Source: Methylobacillus glycogenes JCM 2850
GTDB lineage: Bacteria; Pseudomonadota; Gammaproteobacteria; Burkholderiales; Methylophilaceae
DNA length: 64,000 bases
Assembly (NCBI RefSeq): GCF_000617925.1
Contig: NZ_BAMT01000006.1
Span: 1-64,000, forward strand
Reading direction: 5' to 3'
Part shown: piece after piece, positions 49,540 through 56,816 of the stretch
How the letters are laid out: each line of letters opens with the position of its first letter
Numbering within the stretch: position 1 is the first letter of the stretch
The notes under the pieces: generated by a model
What the model was told of the DNA's origin: nothing
Database searches by the model: none
The model's input: the letters and a program-made list of their open reading frames with translations, nothing else
Made by a program: the position numbers and the translations under genes

Positions 49540-51629
49540 TAGTAGCGGAACTCCGCCGTCAGTTCAATCTGCCGTGGTGCGCCTATGATTTGCTGGTTGT
49601 TGCCATAGGCAATGGCGGCATAGAACTTGTCGGTGATATTGCGCAGGTTGGCGCGCAAGGTCATTTTCTGGTTCACATGCCAGGCGGCGCTGGCGTCATA
49701 GACGGTATAGCCAGCCAGGGTGATGTCGTTGGCATTGTTGGCATAGCGCTTACCCACATAGCGTGCGCCTACGCCAGCTTCCCATTGCGTTGCCTGATAG
49801 GTCACCCAGGCATTGGCAACTTTTTCCGGCACGTTGACCGGGGTGTTGCCCGCACGGGAGATAGCAGTGCCACCCTCTCTCAGCTCGTCATAACGCGCAT
49901 CCAGCAGTGCTGCATTGAAATCCAGACGCCAGTGCTCCAGAGGATACAGCGTAGTGGCAAACTCCAAGCCTCTGGAGGACTGCTTGCCGCCCTGCACTGA
50001 TAGGCTCTGGATAATGGGATCGCGCGTGATGATGTTGTCTTTGGCGATATGGTAGGCCGCCAATGTCCACTCGCCGCGTATGCGCTGCAGCACCTGCTTG
50101 ATGCCAATTTCGGCCTGGCGAGCGCGCGTCAGGTCAAATTCGCTATTGGCAAGGTTGAGCCCCAGCAAGGTGGTAATCGGGTCAGTGCCACGGCTGGTTT
50201 GCGCGTAAAGGCTGGTGTCCTTATCCAGGTCATACACCGCCCCTAGTCGCCAGGTATCGGCAATAAACTGCTTGTCCGAGTTGGGCGCACCACGGTAGTC
50301 CTTGCGCTCGGTATCCATATAGTCGCGGCGCAGGCCGATGACTAATTTAAGCTGCTCGGTGGCGCTCCAGGCGTTCTCCAAAAACGCGGCTTGCTGGGTG
50401 AAGTCGGCATCATAGTTGGGCAACAGCGCCGTGGTGCTGCGGAACACCCCAGTATTGCCGCCTACCGGGATGACATCACTGGCAGTATTGCCCGCATTGC
50501 TGGCCTGGCGGAAATCGGTGCGGCTGATTTCCCAGCCTGCAGCAAAGCGGTTTTGATGGCCCCAGAGTGTAGTGTTGTTACTGATCTCCAGGCGGTTGCC
50601 TATCTGCTTCTGTTCATGGGTAATGGCGAGAAAGCTGCCACGGCTGACGCTATTGGCCACCGCGTTGAGCGTAAAGCTCTCGGCATTGCGCCACTCACGC
50701 TCGGACTTGAACCAATAGGCCTCGTTTTTCAGCTTCCAGCTGTCGTTGATATCCCACTCCAGCTTGGCACGGGCGCGAGTATCCTCGAACGCCATGATAT
50801 TGTCGGTGACGTTGTAATTGTCCTTGCGCAGCGAGTGCGAAATCTTGCCATTACGTAAGGGGGAGCCCAGGTTGGCCGTAGGCTCGTCCTTGGCATGATC
50901 CAGCGTGAAGCCTATGCGTAGACTGTCAGTGGGGGTGAACAGCCATGAGCTCATGAGCTTTTTGCTCTCATAATCGCCACGGCTGATATAGCCATCGCCG
51001 CCCAGCACAGAGGCATCAATGCGGAACGCGCCTATCTCACCCAGTGCGCCCGTACCTCCAAGTGCCGCTCTATAAGCCCCATAGCTACCTGCGCCAACCA
51101 GCGCTTCTACCGAAGTCTCGCGGCTGGGCTGCTTGCGCACGCTGTTGATAATGCCTCCGGCAGAACCATCGCCAAACAGCACCGAGGCTGGGCCGCGCAA
51201 GACTTCTATGCGCTCATAGCCCCAGCTGTCTGAAGGGTAGGTTTGCGTGCCTGCGCCTGTCATTAATCTCACGCCGTCTTCTGCCTGCGCCACCGAGTTG
51301 GTGCCAGTGAAGCCGCGCGATGAGAAAGCCTGGCCATTGCCCAGGGTGCTGACATCGGTAATGCCTGTGGTGCGTGTGACCGCCTCGCGTATGGAAATAT
51401 CGCCGCGGCTGCGTATGGTCTGCGCATCCAGGCTTTCAACACTGGCTGGGGTTTCCTGGGCGCTGAGTCCCAGGCGGCTGGCGGTGCTGTTTTTCTTTTT
51501 CAGGTTGAGGCCGGGCGTATCGCTGCTGGCCTTGACCTGAATTTCCTCCAATGTGGCTTCCTCGGCCAGCGCCCCGCTGGAGAAGACAGACCACAACGCT
51601 GCAAGCAGCAGTGGATGGTGGTGTTTCAT
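49539..51629 (-). CDS. TonB-dependent outer-membrane receptor under cobalamin riboswitch
   Basis: 696-residue TonB-dependent transporter: signal peptide (MKHHHPLLLAALWSVFSSGALA), TonB-box-like segment (TLEEIQVKA), plug with GQAFSSRGFTGTNSVAQAEDG and YERIEVLRGPASVLFGDGSAGG, and a barrel ending in ELTAEFRY. By sequence it looks like the ferric-siderophore receptor class, not BtuB. However, its leader contains a cobalamin riboswitch, so its ligand is likely a corrinoid, a cobalt complex or a compound needed when B12 is low. The downstream PepSY gene is coupled. About 230 nt separate riboswitch and start codon; short reading frames there look accidental. Confidence 0.92.
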   Translation of the reverse strand: MKHHHPLLLAALWSVFSSGALAEEATLEEIQVKASSDTPGLNLKKKNSTASRLGLSAQETPASVESLDAQTIRSRGDISIREAVTRTTGITDVSTLGNGQAFSSRGFTGTNSVAQAEDGVRLMTGAGTQTYPSDSWGYERIEVLRGPASVLFGDGSAGGIINSVRKQPSRETSVEALVGAGSYGAYRAALGGTGALGEIGAFRIDASVLGGDGYISRGDYESKKLMSSWLFTPTDSLRIGFTLDHAKDEPTANLGSPLRNGKISHSLRKDNYNVTDNIMAFEDTRARAKLEWDINDSWKLKNEAYWFKSEREWRNAESFTLNAVANSVSRGSFLAITHEQKQIGNRLEISNNTTLWGHQNRFAAGWEISRTDFRQASNAGNTASDVIPVGGNTGVFRSTTALLPNYDADFTQQAAFLENAWSATEQLKLVIGLRRDYMDTERKDYRGAPNSDKQFIADTWRLGAVYDLDKDTSLYAQTSRGTDPITTLLGLNLANSEFDLTRARQAEIGIKQVLQRIRGEWTLAAYHIAKDNIITRDPIIQSLSVQGGKQSSRGLEFATTLYPLEHWRLDFNAALLDARYDELREGGTAISRAGNTPVNVPEKVANAWVTYQATQWEAGVGARYVGKRYANNANDITLAGYTVYDASAAWHVNQKMTLRANLRNITDKFYAAIAYGNNQQIIGAPRQIELTAEFRY

Positions 51630-51861
51630 GGTGATAACTCCCTAAGATTGCATCAAATGGCAAGCCAGGTTGAGCGGGCGGGAGTGATGGATAAAGCTGC
51701 AGCAAGCGCAGATGGCCTGAACAGGCTCTTATGATGTGCGTGCAGCAAGGCTTGCGCCTGTAGCGTGGCCTATCAGGCACACTGCATATTCTGGTTCCAG
51801 GGGCACCCCGCCCTGATACAGTGGCCTAAACCAGCCGTACCGTGAACAACATGACAAGACT

Positions 51862-52045
51862 GACGGCAGGTCTCCTGACTTCCGGGTCAACACTGGCATG
51901 CGGCCTTCCCGGAAAACTCCAGTGGCAAGAGTGCATGCAAGCTCGTCGGTTACAGTTGCGGGGGCAGTTCCGGCATTGCGTGGTTTTTGAGGCCAGCTCG
52001 CGCACCGGATTCCCTATTATTCTGCTGCCCGTATGGACAGCAAAA
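51862..52045 (-). promoter_or_regulatory. Cobalamin (AdoCbl) riboswitch
   Basis: On the minus strand the conserved elements occur in order: ATAGGGAATCCGGTG (P3 region, about 52004-52018), AACTGCCCCCGCAACTGTAA (core), GCCACTGG (L4 region), CCGGGAAGGC, and the B12 box GTCAGGAGACCTGCC (complement of about 51865-51879). Binding of adenosylcobalamin would repress the receptor/PepSY operon at 48119-51629. Confidence 0.93.
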
Positions 52046-52060
52046 CCGTGAGTGATGCGG

Positions 52061-52089
52061 ATTTTAAGTGGCGGCTAAGCAGCGGTCAA
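52061..52089 (-). promoter_or_regulatory. Promoter driving the cobalamin riboswitch
   Basis: On the minus strand TTGACC (complement of 52084-52089), 17 bp, TAAAAT (complement of 52061-52066). The start would be near 52054, just before the riboswitch. Confidence 0.7.
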
Positions 52090-52217
52090 TCTAAAAACAG
52101 TGACTTGACGCTGATTGAGGCTGGGCGTGCAAGGTGGAATGTAGCGGGTCTGCCGTCTGTGAATGATGCGGAAAAGCGCGGTGAGCGCTTATATTGGATA
52201 AGTGTGCTTAAGCGTGC

Positions 52218-52433
52218 TTACGCGTCAGTGGCAATCACGGTAATGCTTTGGCCCATGCATTCCACCACTTGTCCGGCGCGTATCTTGGCGGTCTTGCGGC
52301 TTTCGGGCTTGCCATCTACCGTCACCAGGCCTTCTGCCACCATGGCCTTGCCCTGGCCGCCTGAGTCGGCAATGCCTGCCAGCTTGAGCAGGTTGCACAA
52401 TTCGATGTAATCGTCTCTGAGGGTGAATTCCAT
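52218..52433 (-). CDS. RNA-binding S4 domain protein (YbcJ-like)
   Basis: 71-residue single S4 domain protein: IELCNLLKLAGIADSGGQGKAMVAEGLVTVDGKPESRKTAKIRAGQVVE. This is the compact YbcJ/RlbA-type S4 protein that binds RNA, possibly ribosomal. It stands alone, upstream of nothing on its strand until the riboswitch promoter region. Intact and full length. Confidence 0.9.
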   Translation of the reverse strand: MEFTLRDDYIELCNLLKLAGIADSGGQGKAMVAEGLVTVDGKPESRKTAKIRAGQVVECMGQSITVIATDA

Positions 52434-52557
52434 GCGGGGTATCCAGAAGGCGTGAGGAAAATAAGCGCGATTACATCATGATTAGCCCTGCGAGGGAAAG
52501 GGCGGATGTGACGCTTTGGCGTAAAATGCCAGCCAGTGAAATCATGAAAGTGCCAAC

Positions 52558-53204
52558 ATGCAGCAATTGTCCAGCTTAGAAGCCCAACTCATAGCCAATT
52601 TTGGCGAGCGCTTTGCGCAAGCGTGGCGGCTTGCGATGCACGCAATCGCCTGGACCCTAACCAGACCATAGTCGATGGTCAGCCTGTGCCCAAAGAGCTG
52701 GCCTATGCCAGACGCATGACCGAGATGCTGCACCGCTATCGCCCTGAAAGCGGTGAACTGCTACACCTGGCCGCGCGTGGCCAGCATATAGAACGCTGGA
52801 CCCTGCCACGCGATGCCTACCCCATGACACGGCCTGGTTATCATCAATGGCGTACCCGTCTCAAGACCTATCATGGCGAAGTCATGAGCGAGATCATGCA
52901 GGCGGCGGGCTACGATGCAGCGGCTGCCAACGAAGTGGCTTTGCTGGTGAGCAAAAAGGCGTCCGCTACGGATGCGCAGATGCAAGTGCTGGAAGATGTG
53001 ATTGTCATGGTGTTTGTTGAGTATTACCTCGAGGATTTTGTCGCCCAGCATCCTGAATACGATATCCCCAAATGGAAAGACATCCTGAAAAAGACACTGC
53101 GCAAGGTGTCAGCGGCGGGGGTAGAGGGGCTGGTACAAAAAGTGAATTTGCCACAAGCCTTGCTGCCTTTGATTCAGGAAGTCATGCAGGAAGGTTGGGC
53201 CTAG
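52558..53204 (+). CDS. DUF4202 family protein (one-base frameshift)
   Basis: About 215 residues after repair. It contains VAACDARNRLDPNQTIVDGQPVPKELAYARRMTEML, LAARGQHIERWTLPRDAYPMTRPGYHQWR, ALLVSKKASATDAQMQVLEDVIVMVF and KWKDILKKTLRKVS, which are the conserved blocks of DUF4202. The conserved His and Glu suggest an HD-like or metal-binding hydrolase, but no activity is known. The frame breaks at about 52622. Adding one G (gcgtggcgg to gcggtggcgg) joins MQQLSSLEAQLIANFGERFAQA to the main part. The next small gene starts 5 bp after its stop. Confidence 0.82.
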
Positions 53205-53209
53205 CGCCT

Positions 53210-53512
53210 ATGGCCCAGCCAGCAACCCTTAACCAATGCCAATGGCAGCTGGTGCTGCAGGCCGGGGTGGTAGACCTTGTCGTCAAAGCGCATCAAGTAC
53301 AGCTAACGCTGAATGGTGAAGCGGCGGGTAGCCTGCAATTCAAGGCGCTGACCTCGGCCAATTCCGACGAAACACCCTTATATAGATTGGATGTGGTAGA
53401 TATTCAGGCCGAAGCCTTGCTAGCGCTGCGCGATAGCCTGATAGAAACTGCACTGCAATTGTTTGCGCAATGTACGGGTGCCAAGGTCATAGTCTCCAAG
53501 CGCTTGAGTTAA
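53210..53512 (+). CDS. Small hypothetical protein downstream of DUF4202
   Basis: 100-residue protein, not recognised. It starts MAQPATLNQCQWQLVLQAG and is predicted to be an alpha/beta soluble protein (VDLVVKAHQVQLTLNGEAAGSLQFKAL, EALLALRDSLIETALQLFAQCTG, ending KVIVSKRLS). No signal peptide or membrane helix. Its position 5 bp after the DUF4202 gene suggests a common transcript. Its stop overlaps the convergent ABM gene stop within TTAA. Confidence 0.6.
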   Translation: MAQPATLNQCQWQLVLQAGVVDLVVKAHQVQLTLNGEAAGSLQFKALTSANSDETPLYRLDVVDIQAEALLALRDSLIETALQLFAQCTGAKVIVSKRLS

Positions 53513-53850
53513 GCCCGGCTTGAGGATGCCTTGAAACCCGCTGTAGGGTGCGCAAAATTGTCATCGCCGTAAGCACGCAGCACTTCCGAGATAATGACCT
53601 GATATCCCTGCAGCCATTCAGCCTGGCTGGCCTTGGCCTCAAGATGCCTGGGGTGCTGCATCAGGGCTTGCAGGCCCTGCATGTCCTGCCAGTAATACAC
53701 ATTGCAGATACGGCCATTGCTGGGGTTCTCCCAGCTTTCTTCGCCCAGATAGCCTGGGGTTTGCCGTGCAAACACGGCAATCTCCTCATCCAGCTGATAA
53801 AAGCGCGCGTCAAACTGCTTTTTGTCGAAGATGAAAGTGGCAGAGATCAT
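53509..53850 (-). CDS. ABM (antibiotic biosynthesis monooxygenase) domain protein
   Basis: About 113 residues, ferredoxin-like ABM fold: MISATFIFDKKQFDARFYQLDEE, ARQTPGYLGEESWENPSNGR, and NVYYWQDMQGLQALMQHPRHLEAKA with the conserved Trp and His. Family members include haem-degrading IsdG-like enzymes and small monooxygenases; here it ends a B12 operon, 5 bp after cobU. The start at 53850 is preferred over an upstream one inside cobU. The substrate is unknown; a role with a tetrapyrrole is a guess from context. Confidence 0.8.
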   Translation of the reverse strand: MISATFIFDKKQFDARFYQLDEEIAVFARQTPGYLGEESWENPSNGRICNVYYWQDMQGLQALMQHPRHLEAKASQAEWLQGYQVIISEVLRAYGDDNFAHPTAGFKASSSRA

Positions 53851-53855
53851 CTGCC

Positions 53856-54398
53856 TTAGCCCTTGAGCTTGAGCGGCAAGCCTGCCGCAACAAAGCTGAC
53901 TTCCTGGCACAGCGCTGCCACCGCCTGGTTGAGGCGTCCGGCCTCATCCTGAAACTGGCGGTTGATCTCGCCCAGCGGCACTATGCCCATGCCGACTTCA
54001 TTGCTCACCAGCAGTATGCGGCCTGGCAGGGTAGGTAATATATCCAGCAGGGCCTGGCGTTGTACCTGCCAATCCACGCCCTCAGGCGGTGCGCATTCCG
54101 GGCATATGCATTGCGCCAGCCACAAGGTCAGGCAGTCTACCAACAGGCAGCGCCCAGGGGCGGCTTGCTGTTGCAGGGTTTCGGCCAGGCGATGCGGCGC
54201 TTCCACCGTTTGCCAGTGTGCAGGTCTGCGTTGCTGGTGCTGGCTGACGCGCTGGCCAAATTCAGCATCGTAAACCTGGGCGGTGGCGATGTAGCGCACT
54301 TCCAGGCCGCTTTCCAGCGCAAGTTTCTCTGCCAGGGCGCTCTTGCCAGAGCGGGCACCGCCTAAAATCAAATGCAGGGCAGGGTTGGGATCACGCAT
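53856..54398 (-). CDS. cobU: Adenosylcobinamide kinase/guanylyltransferase CobU
   Basis: Bifunctional CobU/CobP phosphorylates adenosylcobinamide and transfers GMP, giving adenosylcobinamide-GDP for CobS. The 180-residue protein has P-loop GGARSGKS at 13-20, YIATAQVYDAEFGQRVSQHQQRR, LVDCLTLWLAQ, and LVSNEVGMGIVPLGEINRQFQDEAGRLNQ. A four-Cys-like insertion (CICPECAPPEG) is present. It starts 2 bp after the btuF-like stop, within the minus-strand B12 operon. Confidence 0.95.
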   Translation of the reverse strand: MRDPNPALHLILGGARSGKSALAEKLALESGLEVRYIATAQVYDAEFGQRVSQHQQRRPAHWQTVEAPHRLAETLQQQAAPGRCLLVDCLTLWLAQCICPECAPPEGVDWQVQRQALLDILPTLPGRILLVSNEVGMGIVPLGEINRQFQDEAGRLNQAVAALCQEVSFVAAGLPLKLKG

Positions 54399-54400
54399 GG

Positions 54401-55216
54401 TTAACTCCAGTGTTTGCTATGGGCTTGTTGTACGCCCCAGCGTTGGATAATGCTCTGCAAAGCTTTGAGGCCCAGGCGTATTGCCGCCGGGCCGGGTTGC
54501 AGAATGTCAGCAGACTTGATTTCATGAATTTGTCCGCTCTGTACCGCGGGAATCTCGCCCCAGCCTGGCCGTGCCAGTACTTGCTCGGGCTGGAATTTCT
54601 TGCCACACCATGAGCCTATGATGATATCGGGCTGGCGGCGTATCACTTCATCCGGGTCTGCAATCACGCGCTGCTTGGCGGATTGCGCGCTGGCGAGTTC
54701 GGCAAAGCAATCAATGCCGCCTGCCAGGGTGATCATTTCACTGACCCAGCCTATGCCGCTGATCAGGGGCTGATTCCATTCCTCAAAATACACCTTGGGT
54801 GCGCGCGGCAAAAACTCGGCTTGCGCCGCTACTTGATCCATCAGGGTCTGTAACTCTGTCACCAGTGCCTGCGCCTCTGCCTGTGCATGCACCAGCTGAC
54901 CCAAGGTCAAAATCATATCCAGAATTCCGTCTATGGAGCGCTGGTTGAACACATGTACCTCCAGCCCGGCTTTTACCAGACTGGCGACAATATCAGCCTG
55001 TAGATTGGAAAAGGCCAGCACCAGGTCAGGCTCTACGGCGAGGATTTTCTCAATATTGGCGCTGCTGAAAGCGGCAATCTTGGGTTTTTCCCGCTTGGCG
55101 CGCGCGGGGTGGGTGCTGAAGCCAGAAATCCCCGCAATGCGGTATTGCTGGTTCAAGAGGTAAAGCACTTCCGTGGTTTCTGCCGACAGGCAGGCGATGC
55201 GCTGCGGGCCGCTCAT
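54401..55216 (-). CDS. BtuF-like cobalamin-binding protein lacking a signal peptide
   Basis: 271-residue type III solute-binding-protein fold (BtuF/FepB family). It has RIACLSAETTEVLYLLN, EKILAVEPDLVLAFSNLQADIV, ISGIGWVSEMITLAGG and PDIIIGSWCGKKFQPEQV. It starts MSGPQRIACLSAE directly at the first beta strand, so there is no export signal, and no BtuC or BtuD gene is in the window. I see no frame break upstream that would hide a signal peptide. Probably a cytoplasmic corrinoid-binding protein or a binding protein exported in another way; inference only. It lies between bluB (37-bp gap) and cobU (2-bp gap). Confidence 0.85.
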   Translation of the reverse strand: MSGPQRIACLSAETTEVLYLLNQQYRIAGISGFSTHPARAKREKPKIAAFSSANIEKILAVEPDLVLAFSNLQADIVASLVKAGLEVHVFNQRSIDGILDMILTLGQLVHAQAEAQALVTELQTLMDQVAAQAEFLPRAPKVYFEEWNQPLISGIGWVSEMITLAGGIDCFAELASAQSAKQRVIADPDEVIRRQPDIIIGSWCGKKFQPEQVLARPGWGEIPAVQSGQIHEIKSADILQPGPAAIRLGLKALQSIIQRWGVQQAHSKHWS

Positions 55217-55253
55217 AGGCTAGGCAGTTTCATTGCGTCTCTCATTAAGCTGC

Positions 55254-55910
55254 TCATTCAGTGTCTACCCAGCGGTTTTCCATCATCAGCTCAGACAGTG
55301 GCCGCTCCTTGGCCCAGCCTTCTTCTACCAGCATGGGGGATTTGTAGAATTCTTCCACTTCACCCAGGCAGAGGATGGCCACAGGCTTGGCACCTTCCGG
55401 CATGCCTAGTAGTTTTGCCAGTTTGACTGGGTCAAAAATGGAGACCCAGCCCATGCCCAAACCTTCTGCGCGCGCGGCCAGCCAGAGGTTCTGAATGGCG
55501 CAGGCCACCGAGGCCAAGTCCATCTCGGGCAGGGTGCGGCGGCCAAAGATAAAGCGTTCCCTGTGATCGCACAGCCCGGCAATCAATACCTCACTGCATT
55601 GCTTGATGCCTTCAACCTTGAGCCGCATGAATTCGGCCTCGCGCTCACCCATGGCATCGGCAGTCAACAGCCGTTCTTCCTGCACCAGCTGGTAAATCGC
55701 TTCACGCATTTCGTCACTGGTGATGCGGATAAAGCGCCAGGGTTGCATCAGGCCTACGCTGGGGGCGTGGTGGGCGGCATCCAGCAGCTTGTGCAGAATT
55801 TCAGTATCTATGCGCCCGGGCTTGAAATGGCGCATATCTCTGCGCTGGTGGATGGCGCGGTAAACCCCGGCGATCTCGGCTTCGGGGAAGGCAAACTTTT
55901 GATTGGACAT
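55254..55910 (-). CDS. bluB: 5,6-dimethylbenzimidazole synthase BluB
   Basis: BluB is a flavin-destructase of the nitroreductase fold that turns reduced FMN and oxygen into dimethylbenzimidazole, the lower ligand of B12. The 218-residue product has YRAIHQRRDMRHFKPGRID, DAAHHAPSVGLMQPWRFI, TLPEMDLASVACAIQNLWLAARAEGLGMGWVSIF and PVAILCLGEV. Its presence indicates an aerobic lifestyle and self-supply of the substrate for CobT (35822-36891). Confidence 0.95.
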   Translation of the reverse strand: MSNQKFAFPEAEIAGVYRAIHQRRDMRHFKPGRIDTEILHKLLDAAHHAPSVGLMQPWRFIRITSDEMREAIYQLVQEERLLTADAMGEREAEFMRLKVEGIKQCSEVLIAGLCDHRERFIFGRRTLPEMDLASVACAIQNLWLAARAEGLGMGWVSIFDPVKLAKLLGMPEGAKPVAILCLGEVEEFYKSPMLVEEGWAKERPLSELMMENRWVDTE

Positions 55911-55933
55911 AGGCGTGACAGGGTGGGCTTAGG

Positions 55934-55960
55934 CTGGGGATAGTATAAAGCCATCCCCAG
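55934..55960. repeat. Hairpin upstream of bluB
   Basis: CTGGGGAT/ATCCCCAG, an 8-bp perfect inverted repeat with an 11-nt loop, between the DUF2149 gene and bluB. It has no T-run on the minus strand, so it is more likely an mRNA processing or stability element than a terminator. Confidence 0.5.
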
Positions 55961-55972
55961 TCTCTAAGTAAA

Positions 55973-56343
55973 TCAAGGTTGGCTAATGGCTGGCGTTGTT
56001 GAACTGGATGTTGAAGCTGATGCTGAATTAGCCTGCTCTATCAGCAACAGCTTGCCAGTCTTGGGGTCACGGTAGACCTGGCCAACAGATTCATAGCCGC
56101 TACCCGCAGCGCTGCTGCTGGTGTCCGGCGCTTCTATCTCGCGGCCCTGAGTAATCTCCTTGGGCTGGGCCAACACTGCATGACCACCTGCGCTCAAGGC
56201 TGCCAGCAAGCCGCAGGCAAACACCAGCATCACATCCACCAGATTGACCAGACTGGCACGCGGGTCTTCGTCCTCGTGGTCAAAGCGGCTTTGCAGGCGC
56301 AATTTAGACGCGGCACGCTTAGGGTGATGGTGGATTCGCTCAT
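55973..56343 (-). CDS. DUF2149 ExbD/TolR-like membrane protein (one-base frameshift)
   Basis: About 123 residues after repair. One membrane helix (ASLVNLVDVMLVFACGLLAAL) contains an Asp at the position matching the essential proton-pathway Asp of ExbD/TolR (compare IDVMLV). A short periplasmic part with YRDPKTGKLLLIE follows. The start is ATG at 56343 (MSESTITLSVPRLKLRLQSRF). It needs one extra A in the AAA near 56302 and lies 2 bp after the ExbB-like stop. Without repair the frame would start inside the previous gene. It forms a unit with the ExbB-like and CobN-like genes. Confidence 0.75.
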
Positions 56344-56345
56344 GG

Positions 56346-56777
56346 CTATGCCTCCAGGCTTTCCAGCACATCTTCATACCAACGGCGGCGCAGCTTGCCT
56401 ATGACCAGCCCTATGATGCCCGCAATCAGCCCCAGCACCGTGGCATCAAACGCGGTGGTCACTGCCTGCGCCAGCTGGGCCGGGTTGCCTTGCCCCAGTG
56501 CCGCCAGGCCAGGCCCGAGCGGGATGATAGTGGCCATCAGCCCTAGCATGGGCGGGATGCGCGAGAGCAAGTCGGCACGTTCCAGCCTGTGCCTGGCCAG
56601 TTTGACCACCGCTTGTGGTTGCTGCGAGGCACGCATGGCCTTGAGGCCAAACAGGCGTTCACCTATGGTCAAGCCTGCTTCCAGCACGGCAATAATCACG
56701 GCTAGTACCAGAATGATGATGACAGGTTCAAGCAGCCAGGTGATTGCCAGATGCAGGCTGTCAAATGCTATAGGCAT
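56346..56777 (-). CDS. MotA/TolQ/ExbB-like proton channel protein
   Basis: 143-residue three-helix protein: helix 1 LEPVIIILVLAVIIAVLEAG, then the ExbB/TolQ signature IPPMLGLMATIIPLGPGLAAL, helix 3 with TTAFDATVLGLIAGIIGLVIG, and a basic C-terminus. It is shorter than TolQ (about 230), as in the minimal class. It starts 39 bp after the CobN-like stop and is followed 2 bp later by the ExbD-like gene. Together these predict a proton-motive-force motor in the inner membrane acting on the CobN-like protein. Confidence 0.85.
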   Translation of the reverse strand: MPIAFDSLHLAITWLLEPVIIILVLAVIIAVLEAGLTIGERLFGLKAMRASQQPQAVVKLARHRLERADLLSRIPPMLGLMATIIPLGPGLAALGQGNPAQLAQAVTTAFDATVLGLIAGIIGLVIGKLRRRWYEDVLESLEA

Positions 56778-56816
56778 GATGGGTTTCCATTTAATAAGCG
56801 TATGAATAAGCGCAAG

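Noticed and set aside
51630-51860. Leader peptide or extra gene between the cobalamin riboswitch and the TonB receptor
   Set aside because: Only very short frames with weak starts; the longer minus-strand frame at 51436-51780 overlaps the receptor gene and has no protein character.
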